Shown piece after piece: positions 26,007 to 36,505 of a stretch of DNA of 64,000 nt. The DNA lies in contig NZ_JAVIFT010000001.1 in assembly GCF_031157355.1 (NCBI RefSeq), positions 62,001-126,000 on the forward strand, written 5' to 3'. Both the position numbers and the translations under genes were made by a program. The notes under the pieces were generated by a model. The model was not told the origin of the DNA. It did not search any database and saw nothing but the letters and a program-made list of their open reading frames with translations. Source of the stretch: Hyphomicrobium sp. LHD-15. Its GTDB lineage: Bacteria > Pseudomonadota > Alphaproteobacteria > Rhizobiales > Hyphomicrobiaceae. Position 1 is the first letter of the stretch, and the number at the start of each line of letters is the position of its first letter.

Positions 26007-28277
26007 TCAGAACGGGATTGCAGCCTTAGCGCCGAGCGACAGCATGGTCGAGTTGTCGGAGTAGCGGCCGTCGTAGGTGAGCTTCAAGTCGACGCCGTCG
26101 GCGGTCAGGACGTCGAGCCCGACCGTCACGTCCACATAGTGGTCGTCGAACTCCTGGGTCGCGGTAAAGAACTGTCCGGGAGCGGCCACGAAACTCGCCG
26201 TCACGTCGAAGGTTGCGTCATCGAAGAAAGTGCCGCCGGCTCGCACATACGGCCTGTAGATGATGCCGTCGTGACGGATCTCGGTGCCGATCTCGATGGC
26301 CGGGCTGGCGGCCAACACCCAAGTCCCATCCCCTTCCACGGCGAGATTCGCGCCGATTGCGCCGCTCTCCGTGAAGTCCTTGGTGGCGATGTGCGTCGCG
26401 CTGAGATCTACCATCGGCTTGACGTACCAGCGGTTCGGCAGGTCGAAAAGATGGCTCAGCCGCAGGTTGGCGCCGGAGAGCCACATCTCGCGGTCGCTCT
26501 TGGCGGTACCGATGAGACCGAACATCTTTCGCTCGGTGTCGGCCCAGGCGTAGCCCGCGAACGCGGTCGCAGCCACGCTCAGATTCTCCCAGCGGTTCTT
26601 GAGGACCATCGCGCCGCTGAAGGTATCGCGATCGGAGCTGACACCTGTCGATGTGTTAAGGCTCGCGGTCTCATAGGAACCGGCAAACCCCAGGCGCCAT
26701 TCGTCCCGCAGCGCGACCTGGACGCCGCCCGAAAAGCTGTAACCCTGATCCTGTCCGCCGATGTTGGTTGCGGTGCGCTCCCAATCGGTCTGGCGTCCGG
26801 CGAACTTGGCCCAGTAGCACTCGCCTTCGAGGATCAAGCCGGGGCTGCCTTCGAGCTTGGGGCAACTGTTCACGGCTTGTGTAAAGCCGTTTGTCGACTG
26901 CCAAAGGCTGTTGTAGTCAGCCACGAAAGTCGCGGGCGACAGCACGTTGCCAACGAGTGTCTGCGCCGTTGCTGCGCTGACGTCCAGAAGCGAGTCATTG
27001 AGGAAGCGGATGGCCGCGCTGCCCGATTCCGAATGCTGCAATATGCCCGCGACCTCGGCCTGATGGTCGGTAAGCGTGACCGAGCTCAAGTAGTTCATCA
27101 GTGCGAGGCGGTTCCAGCTCAGCACAAGCTGGTCGCCGGTCGTGGGGAGCGTGGTCAGCGAGGTGATGTTGTATCCGCCGTGCCCGTCGGGCTCATACAG
27201 GCGTGTCGACCAGTTCACGCCGTCGCCGATCATCGAGGTCGTGGCGACGACGTAGTTTCCGCAGCAATTGGCGAGGTCGTAGCGATAGTAGGTCGTGCCG
27301 CCGGAGGAACCGGGAACGACGCTCAGCGCATATTGCCAGCCGTTCTGGGTCAGCGACGTGATGCCATTGGTCAACGATCCGCCCGAAGTCATGATCACGG
27401 CGGAGCCGGAGTTGCCGATCGCGCGGGTGCGGTTCACGATCACGGAACCTGCGATCTCCGCCGTGCCGGACACCGCGATCTGATCGGCGTTCGACGATCC
27501 CTGAAGCGTCAGGAGATAGGCCGCGCTCGCGTACTGATTGAAATCGCCGGTGAAGGTCGTGGTCTGGACGTTGCTCCATCCTCCCGGCGAGATCAGGCCG
27601 TAGTTCTCGAGCGAATTGCCGGCGCCGACCGAGAAGGTGGCGCCCGACTCGACCAAGCCGCCCCAGAAGTTCACGAAGCTGTTGGTGCCGGTGCCGAGGT
27701 TGATGTTGCCTTTGATCGTTCCGGAGTTGATCACCACGTCGTTGCCGGCCGCGGTCTGAATTCCGCCATTCAACGAAGCACCTGCAAAGTTCAGAATCTG
27801 AATGTCGCCGTCGTAGCTCGATACGCGGCCGCCGACCTTGCCGTAGTTGCTGAAGACGAGATCGCCGGTTTCAAGTTTCACCTCGCCACCAACTGTTCCG
27901 CGATTGATGAAGCTGTATCCATCCAACAAGGTGCCGGCGTTGTTGGCGCTGAACGTGAAGCTGCCGTTGATCTTGCCGGTGTTGGTGACGGCGTAAGGCC
28001 CACCCGTGTAATTGAAGGCCGAGAGCTCGTTGAGTGTGCCTGCGTTGGTGAAAGTCGCGTGGACCTGTCCGACGTTCGCGGTGCCGGTGAAGGTGTCAGG
28101 GCTGTAACAGACGATGCCGCCCATATACGGTTCGCAGCCCGCGGCGTCAGCGTTCGATACCGGAGGCGCGAACACCGACAGCGCTGCGAGAATGGCAACT
28201 GCACGTAAATGAGGGCGCAACAAACAGCGCGCGCAGAAACCAGCCCAGCAGGGCGGCTGCTTCGTAATGCGGATCAT
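26007..28277 (-). CDS. Autotransporter with outer-membrane beta-barrel
   Basis: A 756-residue type Va autotransporter-like protein. A signal peptide ends near ADA-AGC; residues ~45-260 are a repetitive beta-helix passenger rich in TNAGT/NTGKI/NRGTVGG/NYGKVGG turns; a PL1-like autochaperone segment (LENYGLISPGG, TTFTGDFNQYASAAYLLTLQG, ADQIAVSGTAEIAGSV) follows; the last ~270 residues form a 12-stranded autotransporter barrel ending in the C-terminal Phe needed for BAM recognition (SLGAKAAIPF). A Cys pair appears at AGCEPYMGGIVCY. The passenger function, adhesin or otherwise, is unknown. Confidence 0.9.
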   Translation of the reverse strand: MIRITKQPPCWAGFCARCLLRPHLRAVAILAALSVFAPPVSNADAAGCEPYMGGIVCYSPDTFTGTANVGQVHATFTNAGTLNELSAFNYTGGPYAVTNTGKINGSFTFSANNAGTLLDGYSFINRGTVGGEVKLETGDLVFSNYGKVGGRVSSYDGDIQILNFAGASLNGGIQTAAGNDVVINSGTIKGNINLGTGTNSFVNFWGGLVESGATFSVGAGNSLENYGLISPGGWSNVQTTTFTGDFNQYASAAYLLTLQGSSNADQIAVSGTAEIAGSVIVNRTRAIGNSGSAVIMTSGGSLTNGITSLTQNGWQYALSVVPGSSGGTTYYRYDLANCCGNYVVATTSMIGDGVNWSTRLYEPDGHGGYNITSLTTLPTTGDQLVLSWNRLALMNYLSSVTLTDHQAEVAGILQHSESGSAAIRFLNDSLLDVSAATAQTLVGNVLSPATFVADYNSLWQSTNGFTQAVNSCPKLEGSPGLILEGECYWAKFAGRQTDWERTATNIGGQDQGYSFSGGVQVALRDEWRLGFAGSYETASLNTSTGVSSDRDTFSGAMVLKNRWENLSVAATAFAGYAWADTERKMFGLIGTAKSDREMWLSGANLRLSHLFDLPNRWYVKPMVDLSATHIATKDFTESGAIGANLAVEGDGTWVLAASPAIEIGTEIRHDGIIYRPYVRAGGTFFDDATFDVTASFVAAPGQFFTATQEFDDHYVDVTVGLDVLTADGVDLKLTYDGRYSDNSTMLSLGAKAAIPF

Positions 28278-28453
28278 TCAAGCTCTCAGGTTTGGCGACG
28301 AGGCTTCAGGTCACGCACACAGAATCGGCTTCTGCTCTCGACGGTAACAAACCTTACTGATCTGTGTATAAAAATATCCGTAGCAAGAAACAACTATGCC
28401 AAGTCTGTAGACGGATTGATCGCCTTAACGCAGTCAGCGCCAGGAGACAGAGA

Positions 28454-31051
28454 TCAGCGCGCGAGCTGCTCTTTCACCTTGGCGGCAAGCTGGGGAAGCG
28501 AGAACGGCTTCGGCAGGAAGGCGAACTGCTCGTTCTTGTCGAGACTGGTCTCGAACGCCTCGTGCGGGTAGCCCGAGACGAAGATGATCTTCAGATCCGG
28601 GTTCTTCTTGCGCAGCTCCTTCAGGAGCGTTGGCCCATCCATCTCCGGCATCACGACGTCGGAGACGACGATATCGACCTTGTCGCCATGCTGCGCCATC
28701 ACCTCCAGCGCCTCGACGCCGGTAGACGCTTCCAAAACCTCATAGCCCTGCCGCTTCAAGGCGCGGACCGCGAACGAGCGAACGATGTCCTCGTCCTCGA
28801 CCAGCAGCACGCGGCCGGTACCGGTGAGATCCTGCGGACGCTCCTTTTTGGCGGTCTTCTGCGCGACCAACTCGTCCTCGTGGCGGGGTAGATAGCGCGG
28901 AAGATAGACGCGGAATGTGGTGCCGTGCCCCAGCGTGCTTTCGGGATAGATAAAGCCGCCCGACTGCTTGACGATGCCGTAGACGGTCGCCAGGCCGAGG
29001 CCGGTGCCCTTGCCGACGCCCTTGGTGGTGAAGAACGGCTCGAAGATCTTGTCCATCACCTCGCGCGGCATGCCGGAGCCGGTGTCGCTCACCTCGATCA
29101 GCACGTACTCGCCGACGACCATGCCGTGATGCTGCAGGCGCTGGCTTTCGCGCTCGGTGACGTTGCGGGTGCTGACGGTCAGGGTTCCGCCATCCGGCAT
29201 GGCGTCGCGGGCATTGACGGCGAGATTGACGATCACGCGCGCAATTTCCGTCTTGTCCACCTTGACGTGCCACAGGTCGCGCGTGGTCTGCGTTTTGATC
29301 TCGATCTTCTCGCCCAACGAGGTCTTGAGCATGTTCGAGTTCTCGGCGAGCACGTCGCTCAGGACGACCGCCTCGGCCTGCAGCGTCTGTCGGCGTGAGA
29401 AAGCCAGCAGGTTGGCGACGAGCCCCGCCGCGCGCGTCGCGCTCGAGCGGATGTTCATGATGTCCTTGTGCGCCGGATCCGTCGGCCGATGCGTCTGCAG
29501 CAAGAGATCCGAGAAGCCGATGATCGCCGTCAGCACGTTGTTGAAGTCGTGCGCGATGCCGCCCGCGAGCTTGCCGACTGCCTCCATCTTGGAACTTTGC
29601 GCAAACTTGACTTCGAGCGCCTTCTGCTCGGTCGCGTCGATCAGATAGACGATTGCGGCTTCACGCGCGTCCTTGGCCTGGGTCAGCGGCGCGAGATAAA
29701 GGCGCAGCGAGAACTCGTTCTTCGCGCCGACTGTGATGTCGATCGGCGTCGTCATGACGGTTCCGGCGAGGGCCTGCTTGATCGCCGTCTTGACGGTGGC
29801 GAGCGTATCGGCATCGGCGGATCGGCAGAGGACCGGGGCGGCGGGCGACCCGATCGCGGCCGAGCCGTCGGGGATCATCCGCGCGAACGCGGCATTGGTG
29901 CTCATGAGCCGTCCGTCGGCGCCGATGGTGGCAATGCCGAACGGGGCCGACTGGAAGAAGCGGGCGAAACGAATCTCGGCGGCGCCGGGCTCACCATCGG
30001 CGGCGCTGGCCTCGCGGCGGAACGCGGCCACGAGGAGACCGCCTTGCGGATCGCGGCGCGCGAAGAAGCGCATCGGAACGCGGGCGCCCTTGTCGATCGC
30101 GACATCCAGATCGACGCCCTGGCCGTGGGTGTAAAAGGCCGCCGCGGCATTGGCGATCAGCTCGGCGCCTTCGGGCGAGACGATATCGGGCAAGCGCAGG
30201 CCGCGATCGGACAGGCTCTGCGGCTCGAGGCCGAGCCAGCGCAGGAACGTCGCGTTGAGGCGCATGACGGAGCCGCGGCTATCGACCTCCATCAAACCGG
30301 CCGGCAGGCTGTCCATGCGCTCGAGCACGGCTTCCAGTGTCTCGACGGCGCTCGCCTGACGGGCGCGCTCGGCCGTGACGTCCGAGATGGTCCATAGAAT
30401 CATCGGGCCAAGATCGCGCTCCTGGCCGGGCACGGTGCAGGGGCGATTGGCAACGCGGACGAGGCGCGTCGGCTGTCCGGCGGCGGCCAGCTCGATGTCC
30501 TCGCGCCACGGCTCGCGGCGGGAAGCGGCACGTTCGAGGCGGAAGTACGCGGCGGCGGCTTTCGAATCGCCGGCAAACAGACCTTCAAGGGCGTTGACCT
30601 CGCCCGCGGCCGTCGTGCCGACCAGACGGGCCATGGCTTTGTTGGCGTAGAGCGGGCGGCCGTCACGGCGGGTGACGAGCACACCGTCGTCGAGGTTGTT
30701 GGCAAAGGCGCGGATAAGATCGTCGTCGCGGACACGCTCGCCCACTCGGATGTGACCGGCCGCGTATCCGAACAGCGCGAACAGTCCGACCATGGCGAGC
30801 ACGGACATCAGCGTCAGCAGCAACGGCTCACCGGCCGGAGAGGCGACGAGCGCAAGCACCAGGGCACCTGCGGCTATGGCCGCGGCAATAACGGGAATAA
30901 AGCCGGCTTCATGGACGCCCCCGTTCAACGTCTGGGCACGTGCCATTCCGGACTGGGGCTGGCGGACATCGCTATCGCTCATGAAGGCGAAAGCTATCTG
31001 ATTCTCGGCAGCAGCCGTCTTCGATGCCTGCATGGGGACTTCGATACTCAT
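28454..31051 (-). CDS. cckA: Hybrid sensor histidine kinase CckA
   Basis: An 865-residue essential-type cell-cycle kinase that phosphorylates CtrA and CpdR through ChpT in alphaproteobacteria. Two membrane segments (residues ~48-95) are followed by three PAS-like domains, a HisKA domain with phospho-acceptor His501 in GGIAHDFNN, a HATPase domain ([41 protein letters not shown]) and a receiver domain with Asp798 in [11 protein letters not shown]. The architecture and length match CckA. The start could also be an internal ATG at 31033 or 30982. chpT and ctrA are not in the window. Confidence 0.95.
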   Translation of the reverse strand: MSIEVPMQASKTAAAENQIAFAFMSDSDVRQPQSGMARAQTLNGGVHEAGFIPVIAAAIAAGALVLALVASPAGEPLLLTLMSVLAMVGLFALFGYAAGHIRVGERVRDDDLIRAFANNLDDGVLVTRRDGRPLYANKAMARLVGTTAAGEVNALEGLFAGDSKAAAAYFRLERAASRREPWREDIELAAAGQPTRLVRVANRPCTVPGQERDLGPMILWTISDVTAERARQASAVETLEAVLERMDSLPAGLMEVDSRGSVMRLNATFLRWLGLEPQSLSDRGLRLPDIVSPEGAELIANAAAAFYTHGQGVDLDVAIDKGARVPMRFFARRDPQGGLLVAAFRREASAADGEPGAAEIRFARFFQSAPFGIATIGADGRLMSTNAAFARMIPDGSAAIGSPAAPVLCRSADADTLATVKTAIKQALAGTVMTTPIDITVGAKNEFSLRLYLAPLTQAKDAREAAIVYLIDATEQKALEVKFAQSSKMEAVGKLAGGIAHDFNNVLTAIIGFSDLLLQTHRPTDPAHKDIMNIRSSATRAAGLVANLLAFSRRQTLQAEAVVLSDVLAENSNMLKTSLGEKIEIKTQTTRDLWHVKVDKTEIARVIVNLAVNARDAMPDGGTLTVSTRNVTERESQRLQHHGMVVGEYVLIEVSDTGSGMPREVMDKIFEPFFTTKGVGKGTGLGLATVYGIVKQSGGFIYPESTLGHGTTFRVYLPRYLPRHEDELVAQKTAKKERPQDLTGTGRVLLVEDEDIVRSFAVRALKRQGYEVLEASTGVEALEVMAQHGDKVDIVVSDVVMPEMDGPTLLKELRKKNPDLKIIFVSGYPHEAFETSLDKNEQFAFLPKPFSLPQLAAKVKEQLAR

Positions 31052-31160
31052 ACGCTTACGCTACGCCCGTGTCGTGACTTGGTGCCGCGCCGCCGCCTGA
31101 AACATCCGTTTCGGAGCGTGCCTCGCCCATCCACAGTTCGATCAATAGGGTTAAAATGGC

Positions 31161-31595
31161 ATGAATTCCGCGCTATACGAGCAACGGTCAGCGGCTGCGA
31201 GAGGAGACCGCGAGGGAACTCGCGACGACAAGCTCATGTGGGACATAGTTTATTATCTCGCGATCGTTTTGTTTCTTGCGGTCGCGATGATCGGCGGTGC
31301 GTTCGCGGTTCGCGCTTATCTCGGCGGCACAGGACCGATGCAGGCGATGAGCGGGCTGTTCGGACCGAAGCCGGAGAAGCGCATCTACGTCACCGAACAG
31401 TACAACATCGACGGGAAACGCCGGCTGGTTCTGATCCGTCGCGACGACGTCGAACACCTGATCATGACCGGCGGTCCGGTCGATGTGGTGATCGAGACCG
31501 GAATTCGTGCGCCGCACTATGCACCTGTCGATCAATCGGCCGATCATGGCGCCGCCGCCTCTCCCACGTCCTCGCACGGATCGCTGCGGGTTTAG
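31161..31595 (+). CDS. FliO-like single-pass membrane protein
   Basis: A 144-residue protein with one membrane segment (IVYYLAIVLFLAVAMIGGAFAV, residues ~29-50) and a short cytoplasmic domain EKRIYVTEQYNIDGKRRLVLIRRDDVEHLIMTGGP, whose pattern is that of FliO. Rhizobiales carry such FliO-like proteins beside cckA without other flagellar genes, so a general envelope role is possible. A start at 31236 (MWDIVYY) is an alternative. It is divergent from cckA and followed by an MscS channel gene 63 bases later. Confidence 0.75.
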   Translation: MNSALYEQRSAAARGDREGTRDDKLMWDIVYYLAIVLFLAVAMIGGAFAVRAYLGGTGPMQAMSGLFGPKPEKRIYVTEQYNIDGKRRLVLIRRDDVEHLIMTGGPVDVVIETGIRAPHYAPVDQSADHGAAASPTSSHGSLRV

Positions 31596-31658
31596 GTCCG
31601 TTCGGCGGGCTCGCCTTCTCCCAGGCCAGCTCTCGCACTTCACCCGCGAGGACGCGCG

Positions 31659-34307
31659 ATGGCTTCACTACGGTTTTCGGTTCGGACCAGGGCGCTGCTT
31701 TCGGCGCTGCTGGTCGTCGTCGCCCCCGCGCTGTGCCTGTCTAATGCGCTCGCCCAGACACCTCAGGCTGCTCCTCAGGGAAAGCCTGCTCCAGCGGCGG
31801 CGGCGCCGGCGCAGCCACCTGCGGCGCCCGCGACCGAAGCAACCCCTGCGCCTGCCCCGCCCGTCCCGGTGCTCTCGGCCGACGATCAAGCCTCGATCGA
31901 GGACATTCGCGTTCGCGCCGCCAAGGTCAAATCGACCCAGGACGTGCTCGAGAAATCGGTCGAGCGCGGCCTCGACAACGACGAGGAGCTGCGCCAGCTC
32001 CGGGTTGACCTGCTGGCGCTTATCGACAGCGCGCAGGCGATGTTCGATGCCTTGAAGCCGAAGGCTGAATCCCTCCGTCAGCTCGTCGAGAAGCTCGGCG
32101 CCGCGCCGGAGAAGGATGCGGCGCCGGAATCCGAGCAGGTCGCCGCCGAACGCGCCCGCCTCAATGCGCTGGTGGCGGAAGTCAACGGCGCGCTCAAAGC
32201 CGGGGAACTCGCGCAGGTGCGCGCGCGCCAGCTGCTGGCAACGGTGCAGACGGCGCGGCAGAGCCTGTTCGCCAAGCAGGTTTTGAAGCGCAATCCCTCG
32301 CCGGTGTTTCCCGGCACGTGGACGCAACTTATCGACGACATTCCAAGCGCGAGCCGGCAGCTTTCCTACTCGCTCTCCGGCTGGACGGGCACGGCGAAGC
32401 AAAAGTGGATGGAGCTCGCGAGTCTCGCGGTCGGCCTCCTGGTGCTGTTCGTTGCGCTGACTGCGATCGTACGTTGGTTCCTCGCCTATCGGCTCGATCA
32501 TCCGCGGGAAAAGCCACCCGGCTTCTTCGAGCAAGCCGCCGCGATCGGCTGGGTCGCGCCGATCCTGGCGCTGCCGCCGCTGGCGACGCTCGGCGTCGCC
32601 GCCGTGGGGCTCGAAAGCCTCGGCCTGCTCGTTCTCGATGTCGGCCAGATCGCCAAGGTCGCGTTTCCGGCGCTCGTGCTATTCATTGCGGTCGCGGCGC
32701 TGACGCGCGCCATTCTCTCGCCCGGCCGTGCCGCCTGGCGGGCAGTCGATCTCTCGACGCGCGCCGCCCGCAAAATCACTCGCATCATCACGCGCATCGC
32801 GGCGGTGTTTTCGTTCGATGTGATCGCGCAAGAGGCGCTGCAGCGCCTCTACCTGCCGCTTTCGATCAGCATCATGGAATCGGCGCTCGCGAGCGTCGCG
32901 ATCGGGCTTTTGATGCTGCAGCTCGTTCGCACGCCGTTCGAGCGGCGCTCCGACTCCGGCGCCGCCAGCCGGGCGGGTGCAGGCGGAAATGCGGTGGCGG
33001 AAGGAGCGCCGCCGGAGGCGCTGCCGGCAGCCGTACCGGATTCCCGCCTTCGGCCTTTCCTGATCAAACTGCCGCTGCTCATCGCTGCGCTCGCCATTCT
33101 GACGTTGTCGCTCCTGGGCTACATCTCGCTCGGGCGCTTCATCACGACCCAGGTGGTCGTCACCGGAAGCGTGATCGCGGTGCTGCTGGTGTTCCATCTC
33201 GCGATCCGCGCCGTTCTCGGGGAGCCCGGGACCGGCATCAAGCCATTCTCGACCGTGCTCCAGGAGCGGGTCGGGCTCGATGCCGACCAGAGCGAAGCGC
33301 TGTCGCGAACGCTGTCGTTCCTGCTGAATGCCGGCCTCGTGCTGGTTGCGTTGCCGCTGATCCTGGTCACCTGGGGCTATTCGCTCTCCGAGGCGATGGC
33401 CTGGCTCAAGGCGGCGGTGTTCGGCTTCGAAATCGGCGACTTCCGGATTTCGCTCGCACGCATCCTGATCGCGATCGGGCTGTTCCTGGCGCTCGTGTTC
33501 GTGACGCGGCTCGCCCAGCGCTGGCTCGACACCGGCGTGCTCAGATCGCGCCGGCTCGATCCCGGCATCGCCAATTCGATCCGCACGGCCGTCGGCTATA
33601 CGGGCTTCATCGTCGCGACGCTTGCGGCGGTCTCGTACGGCGGGCTCGACATCACCAACATTGCCATCGTGGCCGGCGCGCTTTCGGTCGGCATCGGCTT
33701 CGGCTTGCAGTCGATCATCAACAACTTCGTGTCGGGCCTGATCCTGCTGGTCGAGCGGCCGATCAAGGTCGGCGACCGGGTGTCGGTCAAAGGACAGGAA
33801 GGCTTCGTACGGCGGATCTCGGTGCGCTCGACGGAGATCGAAACCGCCGACAGGGCGAGCCTCATCGTTCCCAACTCGGAGTTCATCACCTCCACGGTGA
33901 CCAACTGGACGCACCGCAATGCGTTGGGAACAGCGACCGTGAAGGTTTCCGTCAGCTACAAATCCGATCCCGAGCGGGTGCGGGAGATCCTGCAGAAGGT
34001 GGGAGCCGAGTGCCCGACGGTTCTGCAGCATCCCGCGCCGAGCGTCGGCTTCGACGGCTTCGGCGCGAACGGCCTCGATTTTTCTCTCAGCACCGTCATC
34101 CCCGACGTCACCAAGGCGGCCACGGTGCAAACCGAATTGCGCTTCCGCGTCCTCAAGGCGTTCCGCGAGGCGGGGATCGAGATGCCGTATGCGCAGCATG
34201 ACGTGCATCTGCGCGATCTCGACCTCGTGCGGACGGTGCTGACGCGGCTTGGCGAGGAACGCGCGCGACAGGCCGGCGTCACGTTTCCGGATCCTCCCAA
34301 AACATAA
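31659..34307 (+). CDS. DUF3772/MscS-family mechanosensitive channel
   Basis: An 882-residue inner-membrane protein. It has a signal peptide, an Ala/Pro-rich linker, a periplasmic coiled-coil domain of DUF3772 type (~85-230), about ten membrane segments, and a C-terminal MscS domain: pore helix and following VGIGFGLQSIINNFVSGLILLVERPIKVGDRV, beta domain, and the C-terminal alpha/beta cage. Large MscS proteins like this open under membrane tension to release solutes in hypo-osmotic shock. GAGG precedes the ATG. It shares a bidirectional terminator with convergent dksA. Confidence 0.93.
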   Translation: MASLRFSVRTRALLSALLVVVAPALCLSNALAQTPQAAPQGKPAPAAAAPAQPPAAPATEATPAPAPPVPVLSADDQASIEDIRVRAAKVKSTQDVLEKSVERGLDNDEELRQLRVDLLALIDSAQAMFDALKPKAESLRQLVEKLGAAPEKDAAPESEQVAAERARLNALVAEVNGALKAGELAQVRARQLLATVQTARQSLFAKQVLKRNPSPVFPGTWTQLIDDIPSASRQLSYSLSGWTGTAKQKWMELASLAVGLLVLFVALTAIVRWFLAYRLDHPREKPPGFFEQAAAIGWVAPILALPPLATLGVAAVGLESLGLLVLDVGQIAKVAFPALVLFIAVAALTRAILSPGRAAWRAVDLSTRAARKITRIITRIAAVFSFDVIAQEALQRLYLPLSISIMESALASVAIGLLMLQLVRTPFERRSDSGAASRAGAGGNAVAEGAPPEALPAAVPDSRLRPFLIKLPLLIAALAILTLSLLGYISLGRFITTQVVVTGSVIAVLLVFHLAIRAVLGEPGTGIKPFSTVLQERVGLDADQSEALSRTLSFLLNAGLVLVALPLILVTWGYSLSEAMAWLKAAVFGFEIGDFRISLARILIAIGLFLALVFVTRLAQRWLDTGVLRSRRLDPGIANSIRTAVGYTGFIVATLAAVSYGGLDITNIAIVAGALSVGIGFGLQSIINNFVSGLILLVERPIKVGDRVSVKGQEGFVRRISVRSTEIETADRASLIVPNSEFITSTVTNWTHRNALGTATVKVSVSYKSDPERVREILQKVGAECPTVLQHPAPSVGFDGFGANGLDFSLSTVIPDVTKAATVQTELRFRVLKAFREAGIEMPYAQHDVHLRDLDLVRTVLTRLGEERARQAGVTFPDPPKT

Positions 34308-34314
34308 GAGCGGC

Positions 34315-34356
34315 CAAAAAATAAGAGCGGGCAATCACGCCCGCCCTTATGTTTTT
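34315..34356. terminator. Bidirectional terminator between mscS-type gene and dksA
   Basis: ATAAGAGCGGGC (34321-34332) pairs with GCCCGCCCTTAT (34339-34350) with one mismatch and loop AATCAC. GTTTTT follows on the plus strand and TTTTTTGG on the minus strand, so it can stop both converging transcripts. Confidence 0.85.
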
Positions 34357-34386
34357 CGTCAGCGAGATCGCCGCCCGAGGCGCCGA

Positions 34387-35088
34387 TCAGTCCTCGCGAT
34401 AGACACGTTCGCGGCGCTCGTGGCGCTCCTGTGCCTCGACCGAGAGCGTGGCGATCGGGCGGGCGTCGAGACGCCTCAAGCCGATCGGATCGCCGGTCTC
34501 TTCGCAATAGCCGTAAGTGCCGTCCTCGATGCGTGCGAGGGCCGCGTCGATCTTGGAGATCAGCTTGCGCTGACGGTCCCGATCACGCAGCTCGAACGCG
34601 CGGTCCGTCTCCGTGGTGGCGCGATCGGCGAGATCGGCGTGCTGCGTCGAGTCCTCGTGCAGACCGGCGATGGTCTCCTTGGTTCTCAGAACGATTTCTT
34701 CTTTCCACTTCAGCAATTTCTGGCGGAAGTACGCCCGATGCCGCTCGTTCATGAACGGCTCGTCCTCGGAAGGGCGATAGTCGGGCGATAGAACGATGCT
34801 GGACGTACCTGCCTTGGCCGTCAGCTTCTTGTCTTGTGCCTTTTCGATGGCGCGCGTCCTTGCTTTGGGCCTGCTCTCGACCGCCACGGCGGCTTTCGGC
34901 GGCGCCTTGGCTGCCTTGGCCACCGGCTTGGCGGCAGAGCGAGCGGAACTCTTCGAGACTTGAGACTTCAAAACCTGGGATTTCGACACTTGCGCCCGGG
35001 CCGGCGGCTTTGCGGCTGCCTTGCTTTTGGGAACAGACTTCGGCGCGGCCTTGGCTTTGGCCGGCTTCGACGTGGCTCGCTTGCTCAT
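34387..35088 (-). CDS. dksA: DksA-type RNA polymerase-binding protein with long basic N-terminal tail
   Basis: A 233-residue DksA. The C-terminal ~125 residues hold the canonical part: coiled coil with tip DLADRATTETDR (the Asp/Ala residues that enter the RNA polymerase secondary channel), then GYCEETGDPIGLRRLDARPIATLS. Only one of the four zinc Cys remains (C; the others read T, S, A), as in the alphaproteobacterial form. The first ~100 residues are an unusual Lys/Ala/Pro/Ser-rich extension with repeated SKSQVLKSQVSKS-like units. GGAGG precedes the ATG. DksA works with ppGpp in the stringent response. Confidence 0.93.
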   Translation of the reverse strand: MSKRATSKPAKAKAAPKSVPKSKAAAKPPARAQVSKSQVLKSQVSKSSARSAAKPVAKAAKAPPKAAVAVESRPKARTRAIEKAQDKKLTAKAGTSSIVLSPDYRPSEDEPFMNERHRAYFRQKLLKWKEEIVLRTKETIAGLHEDSTQHADLADRATTETDRAFELRDRDRQRKLISKIDAALARIEDGTYGYCEETGDPIGLRRLDARPIATLSVEAQERHERRERVYRED

Positions 35089-35510
35089 ATGGGGCCTCCG
35101 ATGATGGGCCTGCCTGAGGGTCGTGTGTTCCGATTCCGAGCGAAGTGTTGGGCGTGCTCATTTGGAGAATGCGGCCGCTTATGTCAAGGAATTCCGCCGT
35201 TTAACTGTTAAAAGTCCAGCCTGTGGGCCACCTGCAAGTGGCCGGAATCGCGGGCATTTTGCTCTGCAGCCACACGGCGCCGCAGATTGGGGACAACAAA
35301 AGTTGCATCAACCCCTCCCCGCAACCCGCTTTTTTGGCCGTCGTTCGGGGCTGGCCCAATCCCCGCGGCCTGCGACGCTGATACCCGCGGGGTGCTGTTG
35401 CAGCAGGCGGACGCGGCGCCTATGACGAACCGAATTCTCGCGTTCCCCGGTTTTCACCCGCGCCCTGGCCCTCCGGCCGTGCCCGGGCCCAGACGGAGAT
35501 CATCCGGCGC
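35089..35510. other. Intergenic region between dksA and MoxR ATPase gene
   Basis: These 422 bases hold the divergent promoters of dksA and the MoxR gene. Short inverted repeats are seen (GGCCAC/GTGGCC at 35226-35243; CCCCGCGG/CCGCGGGG at 35361-35392). No coding frame is supported. Confidence 0.4.
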
Positions 35511-36371
35511 ATGACAGCACCCGGCCCCACCCGTTTCGACGGCACCACGAGCTACGTCGCAACGCGCGACCTCACCGTCGCCGTCAACGCGGCCGTCACG
35601 CTCGAGCGGCCCCTGCTCGTCAAAGGCGAGCCCGGCACCGGCAAGACCGTTCTCGCGCTCGAGGTGGCCCGCTCGCTCGGCGCGCCGCTGATCGAATGGC
35701 ACGTCAAATCGACGACCAAGGCCCAGCAGGGTCTCTACGAATATGACGCCGTCTCCCGCCTCCGCGACGGGCAGCTCGGCGACGAGCGCGTCAAGGACAT
35801 CCGCAACTACATCAAGCGCGGCAAGCTGTGGGACGCGTTCGTCGCCGACCAGCGCCCGGTGCTTCTGATCGACGAAATCGACAAGGCCGACATCGAGTTT
35901 CCGAACGATCTCCTGCAGGAGCTCGATCGGATGGAGTTCTTCGTCTACGAGACCGGCGAGACGGTGCGGGCGCGTGTACGCCCGATCGTGATCATCACCT
36001 CGAACAACGAAAAGGAGCTTCCGGACGCGTTCCTGCGCCGCTGCTTCTTCCACTACATCAAGTTCCCCGATCCCGAGACGATGGCGGCGATCGTGGAGGT
36101 GCATTTCCCCAAGCTGAAAAGCCGGCTCGTCGGCGAAGCGCTGCGCGTGTTCTACGAGCTGCGCGACATGCCAGGCCTCAAGAAGAAGCCTTCGACCTCG
36201 GAGCTTCTGGACTGGCTCAAGCTGTTGCTCAACGAGGATATCGACCCGGCCGTGCTGCGCGAGACCGACAGCCGGAAGGTCATTCCGCCCCTCGCGGGTG
36301 CGCTGCTCAAGAACGAGCAGGACGTGCACCTGTTCGAACGGCTGGCGTTCATGAGCCGGCGGAAGGATTAG
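35511..36371 (+). CDS. MoxR-family AAA+ ATPase
   Basis: A 286-residue AAA+ ATPase of the MoxR branch. Walker A GEPGTGKT (residues ~38-45), Walker B VLLIDEIDKA, sensor 1 IITSNNEKELPDAFLRRC with the arginine finger, and the helical lid toward the C terminus are present. MoxR ATPases act as chaperones with VWA-domain partners in metal-cofactor insertion or complex maturation. In many relatives the VWA gene follows directly; here a VWA protein of that type is at 47988, 11.6 kb away. Confidence 0.93.
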   Translation: MTAPGPTRFDGTTSYVATRDLTVAVNAAVTLERPLLVKGEPGTGKTVLALEVARSLGAPLIEWHVKSTTKAQQGLYEYDAVSRLRDGQLGDERVKDIRNYIKRGKLWDAFVADQRPVLLIDEIDKADIEFPNDLLQELDRMEFFVYETGETVRARVRPIVIITSNNEKELPDAFLRRCFFHYIKFPDPETMAAIVEVHFPKLKSRLVGEALRVFYELRDMPGLKKKPSTSELLDWLKLLLNEDIDPAVLRETDSRKVIPPLAGALLKNEQDVHLFERLAFMSRRKD

Positions 36372-36505
36372 AGCGGGCAGCGCCGGAACCTGATTTTCCT
36401 GGTGGCGCCAGGAATCTTCGACGGGGAGACAGCCTGGTGCCGTAAAGCTGCCCCATGGCTTTGCTCTTTCGCGATGCTCTTTCAATCAGCTGTGTGCGGA
36501 TTTTC

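Noticed and set aside
25872-28208. A 778-codon rightward open frame
   Set aside because: Antisense to the autotransporter, whose signal peptide, passenger and barrel are clear.
32679-34334. A 551-codon leftward frame
   Set aside because: Antisense to the MscS-family channel; no domain resemblance.
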